This document shows, piece after piece, positions 17,721 through 25,763 of a stretch of 64,000 bases of DNA; positions within the stretch are counted from its first letter, which is position 1; each line of letters opens with the position of its first letter. The notes under the pieces were generated by a model. That model was not told where the DNA came from and did not search any database. It saw nothing but the letters and a program-made list of their open reading frames with translations. The position numbers and the translations under genes are program-made. The stretch covers positions 24,868 through 88,867 of the forward strand of contig JAKQIT010000072.1 in NCBI GenBank assembly GCA_029556915.1, in the 5' to 3' direction. This DNA comes from Pseudomonadota bacterium (lineage in GTDB: Bacteria; Pseudomonadota; Gammaproteobacteria; Burkholderiales; Methylophilaceae).

Positions 17721-19508
17721 ATGACAAGTTTGAGCGACCCTAGTTTTACGCTTCACGGCGTTGGTGTATCAAGTGGCATTGCTATTGGGCATGCACACTT
17801 AATTTCGCATGCTCTGTTAGAAGTAGTGCACTACCAGCTACCTGCACATTTAATTGACGATGAAATTAAACGTTTTAGTGATGCTATTGCTACTGTTAAA
17901 TCCGATTTAGAACTCATTAACGATAGTTTGCGTAAAAATGCGCCCGCCGAATTAGGTGCGTTTATCGGTACGCATTTAATGATGCTCAATGACAAATCAC
18001 TTTCTGAATCTCCCAAAAGTATTATTAAAAATGAACTTTGCAATGCCGAATGGGCGATTAAGTTGCAAATGGATGAGATTGTTGAGCAGTTTGAACAGAT
18101 TGAAGATACCTACTTGCGTGAGCGCAAACAAGATGTAATTCAAGTGGTTGAACGTGTGATTAAGGTGCTACTTGGTCACCCTAGTCTCAGTAGTGAGCAA
18201 CAAACTAGCGCATTACAACAAGAGCGCAAGTTGATTTTGGTCGCGCATGATATTTCGCCTGCAGATGCTATTCAATTTAAGCAGCATGAATTTGCAGCCT
18301 TTATTACCGATGTGGGCGGTGTCACCTCGCACACGGCCATTTTAGCCCGCAGCCTTAATATTCCATCTATCGTCGCACTCCAAAAAGCGCGCGATTTAAT
18401 TCACGATGGCGAACTTATTATTGTAGATGGCAAACAGGGTGTCGTCATTGTTAACCCTGACAAAAGCATCTTAACAGAATATAAACTACGCCAAAATCAA
18501 TGGGAACTTGAGCAACAAAAGCTTCAGCGCATTAAATCCACCAAAGCAGTGACATTAGATGGCACTAATATTGATTTATTTGCCAACATTGAAGTGCCAG
18601 AAGACGTGGTATCTGCCAAAGCGGCTGGCGCAACCGGCATAGGCTTATATCGTACCGAGTTTTTATTTATGAATCGGCGCGAAATGCCTGATGAGGAAGA
18701 GCAGTTTATTGCCTATAAAAAAGTAGCTGAGGCGATGAATGGCGCACCCGTGGTGATTCGCACGCTTGACTTGGGTGCAGATAAACAAATGAACCCAGAC
18801 ACGGTTATTGAGTGTGCAAACCCAGCGCTTGGTTTGCGAGCCATCCGCTACTGTTTGGCAGAACCACAGATTTTTCACACGCAACTGCGTGCGCTCTTGC
18901 GTGCTTCAAACTTTGGTAGCATTAAAATTCTCATTCCGATGCTTTCAACACTCGCAGAATTACGACAGACTAAATTATCCCTCGAGCGAGCCAAAGCTAG
19001 TTTGCGCAAACAAAATATCAAGTTTGATGAAAATATCGCGCTTGGCGGCATGATAGAGATTCCCGCTGCGGCCATCAATGCCGAGGCTTTTGCAAGTGAG
19101 CTAGACTTTTTATCCATTGGTACAAACGACCTTATTCAATACACCCTTGCGATTGACCGCACTGACGACGCTGTTGCGCATTTGTACAACCCTTTACATC
19201 CGTCGGTTTTAAAGTTGATTGCAATGACTATTAAAGCGGGTGAAAAATTAGGAAAATCTGTTTCCGTCTGTGGTGAAATGGCGGGTGAAGCGAAACTCAC
19301 TAAATTATTGATTGGCATGGGTCTGCGACAACTTTCGATGCATCCATCGCACATTTTGAGCGTCAAACAACAGATTTTACATAGCCAAATGAGCAAGTTA
19401 AATAAAGGCGCTAAAAAAGTGTTAGCACTTACTGACATTGAGAAAATTGAACCCGCTGTAGCTAAATTTTATAGTGCTTCAAATTTACGCTTGAAACCAA
19501 GACACTAA
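17721..19508 (+). CDS. ptsI: phosphoenolpyruvate-protein phosphotransferase (enzyme I)
   Basis: Starts the phosphorelay by taking phosphate from PEP. The N-terminal HPr-binding domain contains the phospho-His motif GGVTSHTAILARS (H204). The C-terminal TIM barrel has GATGIGLYRTEFLFM, SIGTNDLIQY and the catalytic Cys in VSVCGEMAGE. At 595 residues it is slightly longer than the usual 570-580. With HPr, EIIA and HprK it forms a chain without a permease. Confidence 0.95.
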   Translation: MTSLSDPSFTLHGVGVSSGIAIGHAHLISHALLEVVHYQLPAHLIDDEIKRFSDAIATVKSDLELINDSLRKNAPAELGAFIGTHLMMLNDKSLSESPKSIIKNELCNAEWAIKLQMDEIVEQFEQIEDTYLRERKQDVIQVVERVIKVLLGHPSLSSEQQTSALQQERKLILVAHDISPADAIQFKQHEFAAFITDVGGVTSHTAILARSLNIPSIVALQKARDLIHDGELIIVDGKQGVVIVNPDKSILTEYKLRQNQWELEQQKLQRIKSTKAVTLDGTNIDLFANIEVPEDVVSAKAAGATGIGLYRTEFLFMNRREMPDEEEQFIAYKKVAEAMNGAPVVIRTLDLGADKQMNPDTVIECANPALGLRAIRYCLAEPQIFHTQLRALLRASNFGSIKILIPMLSTLAELRQTKLSLERAKASLRKQNIKFDENIALGGMIEIPAAAINAEAFASELDFLSIGTNDLIQYTLAIDRTDDAVAHLYNPLHPSVLKLIAMTIKAGEKLGKSVSVCGEMAGEAKLTKLLIGMGLRQLSMHPSHILSVKQQILHSQMSKLNKGAKKVLALTDIEKIEPAVAKFYSASNLRLKPRH

Positions 19509-19537
19509 CCCTCACATAGCTTATGAAAGGTAAAATC

Positions 19538-19885
19538 ATGACCAACGAAATTGAAGTTATTACACCCAGTAGCGAAGAAAAAAACATTGCTACCGTTACC
19601 CACTTAGGCGGCACTGTGTTTTCATTTGTCCCTGGCTTAGTGGTGTGGCTAATCAAAAAAGAAGAAAGTGCTTACATTACCGACCAAGCAAAAGAGGCTT
19701 TGAATTTTCAAATTACTGTCTTACTTGGCTACTTGATTGCTAGTGTGCTGGCATGGGTGTTAATTGGCTTTTTGCTCTACCCAATTATTTGGGTCATCAA
19801 CATTATCTTTTGCATTATCGCCGCAGTGGCTGCTAGCAAAGGTGAAACTTATCGCTACCCATTTGCACTAAGACTCATTAACTAA
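19538..19885 (+). CDS. DUF4870 family membrane protein
   Basis: A 115-residue protein with three hydrophobic stretches: the DUF4870 pattern THLGGTVFSFVPGLVVWLIKKE, then ITDQAKEALNFQ, then two helices (about residues 60-105 in total). Function unknown. An ATG at 19523 would add five residues, but AAAGG lies seven bases before the ATG at 19538, so I prefer that start. It stands between ptsI and prlC with short gaps on both sides. Confidence 0.8.
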   Translation: MTNEIEVITPSSEEKNIATVTHLGGTVFSFVPGLVVWLIKKEESAYITDQAKEALNFQITVLLGYLIASVLAWVLIGFLLYPIIWVINIIFCIIAAVAASKGETYRYPFALRLIN

Positions 19886-19923
19886 TTCACATTATTTATC
19901 AAACATCGCAACAAGGATATTTT

Positions 19924-21951
19924 TTGACTAACCCATTATTAAACTTTTCTGGCTTTGCTAAATTTAGCGAAGTCAAACCTGAGCACGTTAGCCCAGCCAT
20001 TGATAGTCTGATTGCAGAGGGTCGCGCACTAATTGAAAGCTTGGCAACTTCAACAGAAGCGCCAACATGGGAAAACTTTGCCCTTAAGCTAGAAGATCAT
20101 AGCGAGAAAATTAGCCGGGCATGGAGCCAAGTCGGCCACATGAATGCGGTAGTAAACAGCCCAGAATTACGTGAAGCCTATAACGAGAACTTAGCCAAAC
20201 TCACCGACTATGGCAGTGACTTATCGCAAGATGAGCGTTTATATGCTAAGTACAAAGCCATTCAAGCCAGCGCTGGGTTTGCCAGCCTGACGCCTACGCA
20301 ACAAAAAATTATCAATAACGAAGTGCGTGACTTCAAACTAGGCGGTGCTGAGTTACCTGCTGATCAAAAAGCACGTTTTAAAGCCGTGAGTGAAGAGCTT
20401 TCTAAATTAGGCTCTAAGTTTGAAGAAAATATCATGGATAACACTAATGACTTTGCGCATTACGTTGAAAATGTGGCCGATTTAGCTGGCTTGCCAGCCG
20501 ACGCCATTGAAGCGGCGCATGAAGCAACAAAGACTGAAGGCAAAGCTGGCTATAAATTTACCCTGCACTTTCCTTCATACTTACCCGTTTTACAATACTG
20601 CGATAACCGTGATTTACGTGAAACGCTTTACCGCGCTTATGCCACACGTGCATCTGAGTTAAGTAAGCCCGAGTGGGACAACACCAAGCTGATTAGCGAT
20701 ATTCTTAAATTAAAAAAAGAAGAAGCGCAAACACTCGGTTTTAACAACTATGCCGAACTTTCACTCGCCACCAAAATGGCTGATAGCCCTAAACAAGTCA
20801 CAGACTTTCTAGATACACTCGCGAAGCGCGCCAAACCTTATGCTGAACGCGATATGCAAGAACTCACCGCTTACGCAAAAAAACTTGGCATTGATGAGAT
20901 GCAGTCATGGGATGTTGCCTACGTGAGCGAAAAATTACGTGAAGAAAAATACGCATTTTCAGACCAAGAAGTAAAACAATACTTCCCAGAGAGCAAGGTG
21001 CTGGCTGGCTTATTTAAAGTGACTGAAACCATTTTTGGCGTACAAGTACAAAAATCTGAAGCGCCACTTTGGCATGAAGACGCAGCCTTTTATCAAATTA
21101 GTGACAACGCTGGAAAACCAATTGCCTACTTTTATTTAGACCTCTACGCCCGTAATAATAAGCGCGGTGGCGCATGGATGGATGAAGCAATTACCCGCCG
21201 CAAAAAATCAGGCGTTGTTGAATTACCAGTTGCATTTTTAACCTGCAACTTCTCCGCCCCAGTTGGTGGAAAACCTGCATTATTCACGCATGATGAAGTC
21301 ATTACCATGTTCCACGAATTTGGTCACGGCCTGCACCACATGCTCACCCAAGTGGATGAATATGGCGTTTCTGGCATTAAAGGCGTGGAGTGGGATGCGG
21401 TTGAACTGCCCAGCCAATTTATGGAAAACTTCTGCTGGGAATGGGAAGTGCTACGCCACATGACCGCCCACGTGGACACAGGCGCGCAATTGCCACGTGA
21501 ACTGTTCGATAAAATGGTGGCCGCCAAAAACTTTCAAGCAGGCATGCAAACCGTGCGCCAAATCGAGTTTTCACTCTTCGACATGCGCTTGCATGGCGAC
21601 TTTGACCCTCATGGCAAGCAAACCGCCCTCGATTTAATCGAGCAAGTACGTGATGAAGTGGCCGTGGTGCGTCCACCAAAATGGAACCGCTTCCCCAATA
21701 GCTTTAGCCATATTTTTGCGGGTGGTTATGCCGCAGGTTATTACAGCTACAAATGGGCAGAAGTGTTAAGTGCCGATGCTTACAGCTTGTTTGAAGAATT
21801 AGGCGTGCTTTCATACGAAGCCGGTAAACTCTTTAAAGAAGAAGTGCTCGCCAAAGGCGGCAGCCGCCCTGCAATGGAGTCGTTTGTGGCGTTTAGAGGC
21901 AGAGAGCCAAGTTTAGATGCGTTGCTAAGACATAATGGCATGGCGAGTTAA
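19924..21951 (+). CDS. prlC: oligopeptidase A (M3 family)
   Basis: Cytoplasmic zinc oligopeptidase that degrades signal peptides and short peptides. The 675 residues contain HEFGHGLHH (zinc ligands about H464 and H468, catalytic E465). The start is TTG at 19924, supported by AAGGA about seven bases upstream and by the conserved N-terminus TNPLLNFSGFAKFSEVKPEH. The stop overlaps the next ATG by one base (TAATG), suggesting coupling. Confidence 0.95.
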   Translation: MTNPLLNFSGFAKFSEVKPEHVSPAIDSLIAEGRALIESLATSTEAPTWENFALKLEDHSEKISRAWSQVGHMNAVVNSPELREAYNENLAKLTDYGSDLSQDERLYAKYKAIQASAGFASLTPTQQKIINNEVRDFKLGGAELPADQKARFKAVSEELSKLGSKFEENIMDNTNDFAHYVENVADLAGLPADAIEAAHEATKTEGKAGYKFTLHFPSYLPVLQYCDNRDLRETLYRAYATRASELSKPEWDNTKLISDILKLKKEEAQTLGFNNYAELSLATKMADSPKQVTDFLDTLAKRAKPYAERDMQELTAYAKKLGIDEMQSWDVAYVSEKLREEKYAFSDQEVKQYFPESKVLAGLFKVTETIFGVQVQKSEAPLWHEDAAFYQISDNAGKPIAYFYLDLYARNNKRGGAWMDEAITRRKKSGVVELPVAFLTCNFSAPVGGKPALFTHDEVITMFHEFGHGLHHMLTQVDEYGVSGIKGVEWDAVELPSQFMENFCWEWEVLRHMTAHVDTGAQLPRELFDKMVAAKNFQAGMQTVRQIEFSLFDMRLHGDFDPHGKQTALDLIEQVRDEVAVVRPPKWNRFPNSFSHIFAGGYAAGYYSYKWAEVLSADAYSLFEELGVLSYEAGKLFKEEVLAKGGSRPAMESFVAFRGREPSLDALLRHNGMAS

Positions 21952-22676
21952 TGGCTATGCATCAGAATGCTGCTGAATTTGCAGCTCAAAATGATGATGT
22001 CTTTGGCCGTATTGCATCACGTTACGATTATCTATGCGACATCTTTAGTTTTGGTATTCACAGGATATGGAAAAGACGAGTCGCAAATAAAATAGCAAAT
22101 GAAAAGTGGGATACACTTATCGATGGTGCCACTGGAACTGGAGATATCATTCTTAGAGTAATGGCTAATGCTTCTACTCAGGGACGTACTGTAATTGCCT
22201 CTGACTTGAGCGCAAAGATGCTTGCAATAGCGGAACAACGCTTACTCTCATTTAAATCAAACGTGAGCCTTATACTGCTTGACGCAGAGAACATGCCCTC
22301 TATTCAGACAAAAAGTGTGGACGCTTACTCAATCTCACTTGGTCTAAAAATTTGTAACCGACATCTTGCAATGCAAGAAGCACTTCGTATTCTCAAGCCT
22401 AGTGGTAGACTCATCATATTAGAAGCATCTAACATTCGTTGGGGATTTTTACACCGTGCCTATTTAGCATACATGGGTATTTGCATGCCTATACTTGGTT
22501 GGATAGCTACTGGCGGTGATGCCTCCGCATATAAATACCTGTTGCAAGGGATTCGTGACTTCCCTACAGCAGAGGAGCTTGCTCACGAGCTTACAAGCTA
22601 TGGGTTTGAAGAAGTTACATTCGAGCGTCTGTCTCTTGGTATTGTCGCAATTCACACTGCACGGAAGCCAGCGTAG
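21951..22676 (+). CDS. UbiE/COQ5-like class I SAM methyltransferase
   Basis: A 241-residue methyltransferase with motif I DGATGTGD (58-65), an acidic loop ASDLSAKML, SLGLKICNRHLAMQEALRILKPSGRL in the position of the UbiE SFGLRN motif, and IRDFPTAEEL and GIVAIH near the C-terminus as in UbiE. It resembles the quinone C-methyltransferases but is diverged at SFGLRN. It is therefore probably a paralog with another substrate, or an atypical UbiE. Its codons look richer in A/T-ending and less common choices than prlC next door, so transfer is possible. Confidence 0.7.
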   Translation: MAMHQNAAEFAAQNDDVFGRIASRYDYLCDIFSFGIHRIWKRRVANKIANEKWDTLIDGATGTGDIILRVMANASTQGRTVIASDLSAKMLAIAEQRLLSFKSNVSLILLDAENMPSIQTKSVDAYSISLGLKICNRHLAMQEALRILKPSGRLIILEASNIRWGFLHRAYLAYMGICMPILGWIATGGDASAYKYLLQGIRDFPTAEELAHELTSYGFEEVTFERLSLGIVAIHTARKPA

Positions 22677-22727
22677 GATGTGCAAAATGTTTTATCTTGC
22701 ATACCATTAAAGATATCAACTTAACAC

Positions 22728-22761
22728 GGTGCGCAAATTAAAATCCATTTGCACACCCTAC
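22728..22761. repeat. GGTGCGCA-type inverted repeat
   Basis: GGTGCGCAAAT and its near-complement ATTTGCACACC face each other and end in CCTAC. A related GTAGGATGTGCAAAA lies at about 22673, at the end of the preceding gene. Sequences of the type GTAGGGTGCGCA...TGCGCACC recur in many proteobacteria. Only this cluster was seen in the window. Confidence 0.5.
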
Positions 22762-22778
22762 AAAATTCGAAAATATAT

Positions 22779-23423
22779 ATGAAACACGACTTCTGGCACA
22801 ACAAGTGGCGTAAAAACGAGATTGGCTTTCACTTACCTGAAGCCAACCCTTTTCTTATTAAACATTTTCCAGCACTGCAACTTGCGCCTAATAGCCGCAT
22901 TTTTTTGCCTTTATGTGGCAAAACTTTAGATATTCATTGGTTGTTCGCACAGGGTTACCAAGTGGTGGGTGCGGAGCTCAGCGCCGTTGCTGTTGAAGCA
23001 TTATTTAGCGATTTAAACCTTACGCCCACTATTACTAAAAATGGCGCTTTAACACAATATAGCGCGCCAAATATCATCCTGTGGAATGGTGATATTTTTG
23101 CGCTTAACCAAGCCTTACTCGGCAAGGTGGATGCCGTGTATGACCGTGCTGCATTGGTGGCGCTACCTTTTGAGATGCGCGAGCGTTACAGCGCCCATAT
23201 CTCCGCCATTACGCAAAATGCACCGCAATTATTGGTGTGCTTTGAATACGACCAAGCACAAATGGATGGCCCGCCGTTTTGCGTTTGCGCGAATGAAGTG
23301 CGCGCACATTACCAGCAGAATTACGAAATCAGCTTGTTAGAAAGTGCCGAGCTTGCAGGTGGTTTAAAAGGCAAAGTGACTGCGCATGAACAAGTTTGGT
23401 TGCTTAAGCAAAAATCCAGCTAG
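22779..23423 (+). CDS. tpm: thiopurine S-methyltransferase family protein
   Basis: SAM-dependent methyltransferase of the TPMT family. In bacteria it is linked to methylation of selenium and tellurium compounds. The start MKHDFWHNKWRKNEIGFHLPEANP matches the family N-terminus; an upstream ATG at 22749 would add ten unrelated residues. Other marks are RIFLPLCGKTLDIHWLFAQG (motif I) and AVYDRAALVALP. It is 214 residues long, with its own short upstream region containing an inverted repeat. Confidence 0.88.
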   Translation: MKHDFWHNKWRKNEIGFHLPEANPFLIKHFPALQLAPNSRIFLPLCGKTLDIHWLFAQGYQVVGAELSAVAVEALFSDLNLTPTITKNGALTQYSAPNIILWNGDIFALNQALLGKVDAVYDRAALVALPFEMRERYSAHISAITQNAPQLLVCFEYDQAQMDGPPFCVCANEVRAHYQQNYEISLLESAELAGGLKGKVTAHEQVWLLKQKSS

Positions 23424-23508
23424 TTTTACTAGAGCGGTAGCGTTGTTATCTGCATGCTAAAATCAACCCTAAATTGTATTGATTGATTTTATTCATGAGG
23501 AATTTGTT

Positions 23509-24282
23509 TTGAAACTTGCTACTTGGAACGTCAACTCTTTAACTGTGCGCCTGCCGCATGTGCTTGATTGGCTGCGCGATAACCCGATTGATGTGCTTTG
23601 CTTGCAAGAAACTAAGCAAGAAGATAGCAAGTTTCCGTATGATGACTTAAAAGCGGCTGGCTACAACGCTATTCACAGCGGGCAAAAAACCTATAACGGC
23701 GTGGCGATTTTAAGCAAACACGCCATGACTGATGTTGAACAAGGCATAGCCAATTTTGATGACGAGCAAAAACGCGTCATCTCTGCCACTATCAACGGAG
23801 TGCGCGTGGTGTGCGTGTATATTGTTAACGGCCAAGCGGTGGATAGCGAGAAATACGCATATAAAATGCGCTGGCTGAAAGCGCTTCATAATTGGCTTAC
23901 TGGCGAGCTACAAAAATACCCCAATTTAGTGTTATTGGGCGATTACAACATTGCCCCTGAAGACCGCGACTGCCATGACCCAGCCGCTTGGGTTGGGCAA
24001 GTTTTAGTGAGCCCGCCTGAGCGTGATGCTTTTCAAGGCTTGCTTAATTTGGGTTTGCACGATAGTTTTAGGCTATTTGAGCAGCCCGAAAAAAGCTTTA
24101 GTTGGTGGGATTACCGCATGATGGGTTTTAGGCGCAATTTTGGTTTGCGAATTGACCATATTTTGGTGAGCGATGCGCTCAAGGCAAAATGTACGGCGGC
24201 TTATATTGACAAAAATCCACGCAAATTAGAGCGCCCTTCTGACCACACACCCGTGATTTTAGCGTTATCTCTCAACACTTAA
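23509..24282 (+). CDS. xthA: exodeoxyribonuclease III / AP endonuclease
   Basis: Base-excision repair enzyme that cuts at abasic sites and digests 3' ends. Motifs: ATWNVNSL at the N-terminus, CLQETK (catalytic Glu), LLGDYNIAPEDRD and SDHTPVI. I prefer the TTG start at 23509, because GAGGA lies about eight bases before it and the protein then begins LKLATWNVNS; an earlier TTG at 23479 would add ten residues. The product is 257 residues, typical of the family. Confidence 0.93.
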   Translation: MKLATWNVNSLTVRLPHVLDWLRDNPIDVLCLQETKQEDSKFPYDDLKAAGYNAIHSGQKTYNGVAILSKHAMTDVEQGIANFDDEQKRVISATINGVRVVCVYIVNGQAVDSEKYAYKMRWLKALHNWLTGELQKYPNLVLLGDYNIAPEDRDCHDPAAWVGQVLVSPPERDAFQGLLNLGLHDSFRLFEQPEKSFSWWDYRMMGFRRNFGLRIDHILVSDALKAKCTAAYIDKNPRKLERPSDHTPVILALSLNT

Positions 24283-24308
24283 AAAAGCACTATTTCACAA
24301 GCTAAAAA

Positions 24309-24362
24309 CCCCTGAGGGATTTTCATGCCTCTGGAAGCCGCATGGATACTGGCTTACAGAGG
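24309..24362 (+). repeat. dispersed palindromic repeat, copy 4
   Basis: CCCCTGAGGG at 24309-24318 followed by the palindrome core 24328-24362 (CCTCTGGAAGCC ... GGCTTACAGAGG). It lies between the convergent xthA and ntrX genes, with the CCC end toward xthA. Confidence 0.85.
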
Positions 24363-24396
24363 CACCCTAATGAAGATGGGTATTTTTTGAGGTTTT

Positions 24397-25734
24397 TTAC
24401 TCTTTTATTTTAATGCCTAATTGCTTTAATTTTCGGTATAAATGTGTACGCTCCAGCCCAGCTGTTTCGGCTAATCGGCTCATATTATTGGTGACATTTT
24501 TCATTTGGTATCTAAAATATAGACGCTCAAAATCGTCTCGCGCTTCGCGCAAAGGTTGGTCTAAATTCACTTCAAACTCAGTCGGCTGCGCCAATGGTTG
24601 CGGAGGCTGCGATGCCTGCTGGTCGTCTGGTGGCTGCATTGCATCAGTAGGTAATTTTTCAGCCGCAGTTTGAAAGTCATTTTCAAACTGATAAAGTACG
24701 CGTTTTACATCTTCAAGGGTAATTTTATCACCCAAGCTCGTTTGAATTAAATTGCGAATCGCCGTATCAAGCTGCGCTAAATCCCCCGGCCAATCTGCAT
24801 TGCGCAGGCCATTGAGTGCGGCAATATCAAACTCTCGATACTCAACACCTGCCAGCTCTTGCTGCACATTGGCGATAGAAGTCACTAAATCAGGAATATC
24901 TTCTTTGTGCTCATTTAAAGCGGGAACACGCAGTGAAATGGCCGATAATAACTGCAATAAATTATGATCAAACACGCCTTCTGCTTGCAATTTTGGCAGG
25001 TTTTCGCTGGTGCTACAAATAGCTCGTACATTGTATTTTTCAGCTTTTGTGAGCAATAACAACAAGCCTTTTTGCTCAATTTTGCTTAGTTCAGCCACTT
25101 CGCTGATATAAATCACGCCATCTCGCGTGGCTTCTAAAATTTCTAGTGGGGCATGGGCAAGCTGATTAAATTCGGTGAGATGCAGCCAAGGTGTTTGGGC
25201 TTGATGCAAATATCGTGCGCATAACTCTGCTCCACACCCTTTATTGCCAATGAGTAAAATCGGGCTAAAATGGGCAGAAACTTTATCCAGGCGCTCTTTA
25301 AGCGCTGTCACAATGGGGCTTTTGCCTAAACTTGTTAAGTTCATCTCTGATTTTGGCAATAATTCACCATGCTTTAACGCGGCCTCAACCGTTTTTAATA
25401 GCTTTTGAAAAGCAATTGGCTTTTCTAAAAAATCAAACGCCCCAATGCGGGTGGCCTCTACTGCGGTGTCTATCGTTCCGTGGCCCGACATCATCACCAC
25501 AGGCATGGTCAGTAAACTGTTGCTCGCCCACTCTTTTAATAGCGTAATGCCGTCACAGTCTGGCATCCATATATCCAGCAGCACGGCATCTGGGCGCTCA
25601 TGTTGGCGAATTGCACGGGCGGCGGCGGCATTTTCTGCTAATTGCACTTGGTATCCTTCATCTTGCAAAATATCGCGCAACAGTTCGCGAATCCCAATCT
25701 CGTCGTCCACCACTAAAATATGTTTTGATGCCAT
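24397..25734 (-). CDS. ntrX: NtrX-like response regulator with degenerate AAA+ domain
   Basis: Receiver domain (residues 1-120) with phosphoacceptor D54 in LLDIWMPD, a central domain where a sigma-54 AAA+ ATPase is expected, and a C-terminal Fis-type HTH ending LYRKLKQLGIKIKE. In the central domain the Walker A site reads GNKGCGAE (163-170), with the lysine replaced by alanine; the Walker B region reads IYISE rather than LDE; and the GAFTGA loop that contacts sigma-54 is missing. It is therefore unlikely to drive sigma-54 open-complex formation and may act as a DNA-binding regulator. It is paired with the NtrY-like kinase 29 nt upstream. Confidence 0.85.
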   Translation of the reverse strand: MASKHILVVDDEIGIRELLRDILQDEGYQVQLAENAAAARAIRQHERPDAVLLDIWMPDCDGITLLKEWASNSLLTMPVVMMSGHGTIDTAVEATRIGAFDFLEKPIAFQKLLKTVEAALKHGELLPKSEMNLTSLGKSPIVTALKERLDKVSAHFSPILLIGNKGCGAELCARYLHQAQTPWLHLTEFNQLAHAPLEILEATRDGVIYISEVAELSKIEQKGLLLLLTKAEKYNVRAICSTSENLPKLQAEGVFDHNLLQLLSAISLRVPALNEHKEDIPDLVTSIANVQQELAGVEYREFDIAALNGLRNADWPGDLAQLDTAIRNLIQTSLGDKITLEDVKRVLYQFENDFQTAAEKLPTDAMQPPDDQQASQPPQPLAQPTEFEVNLDQPLREARDDFERLYFRYQMKNVTNNMSRLAETAGLERTHLYRKLKQLGIKIKE

Positions 25735-25763
25735 GTTAATTCACAATTCTACTTGTTTGATAG

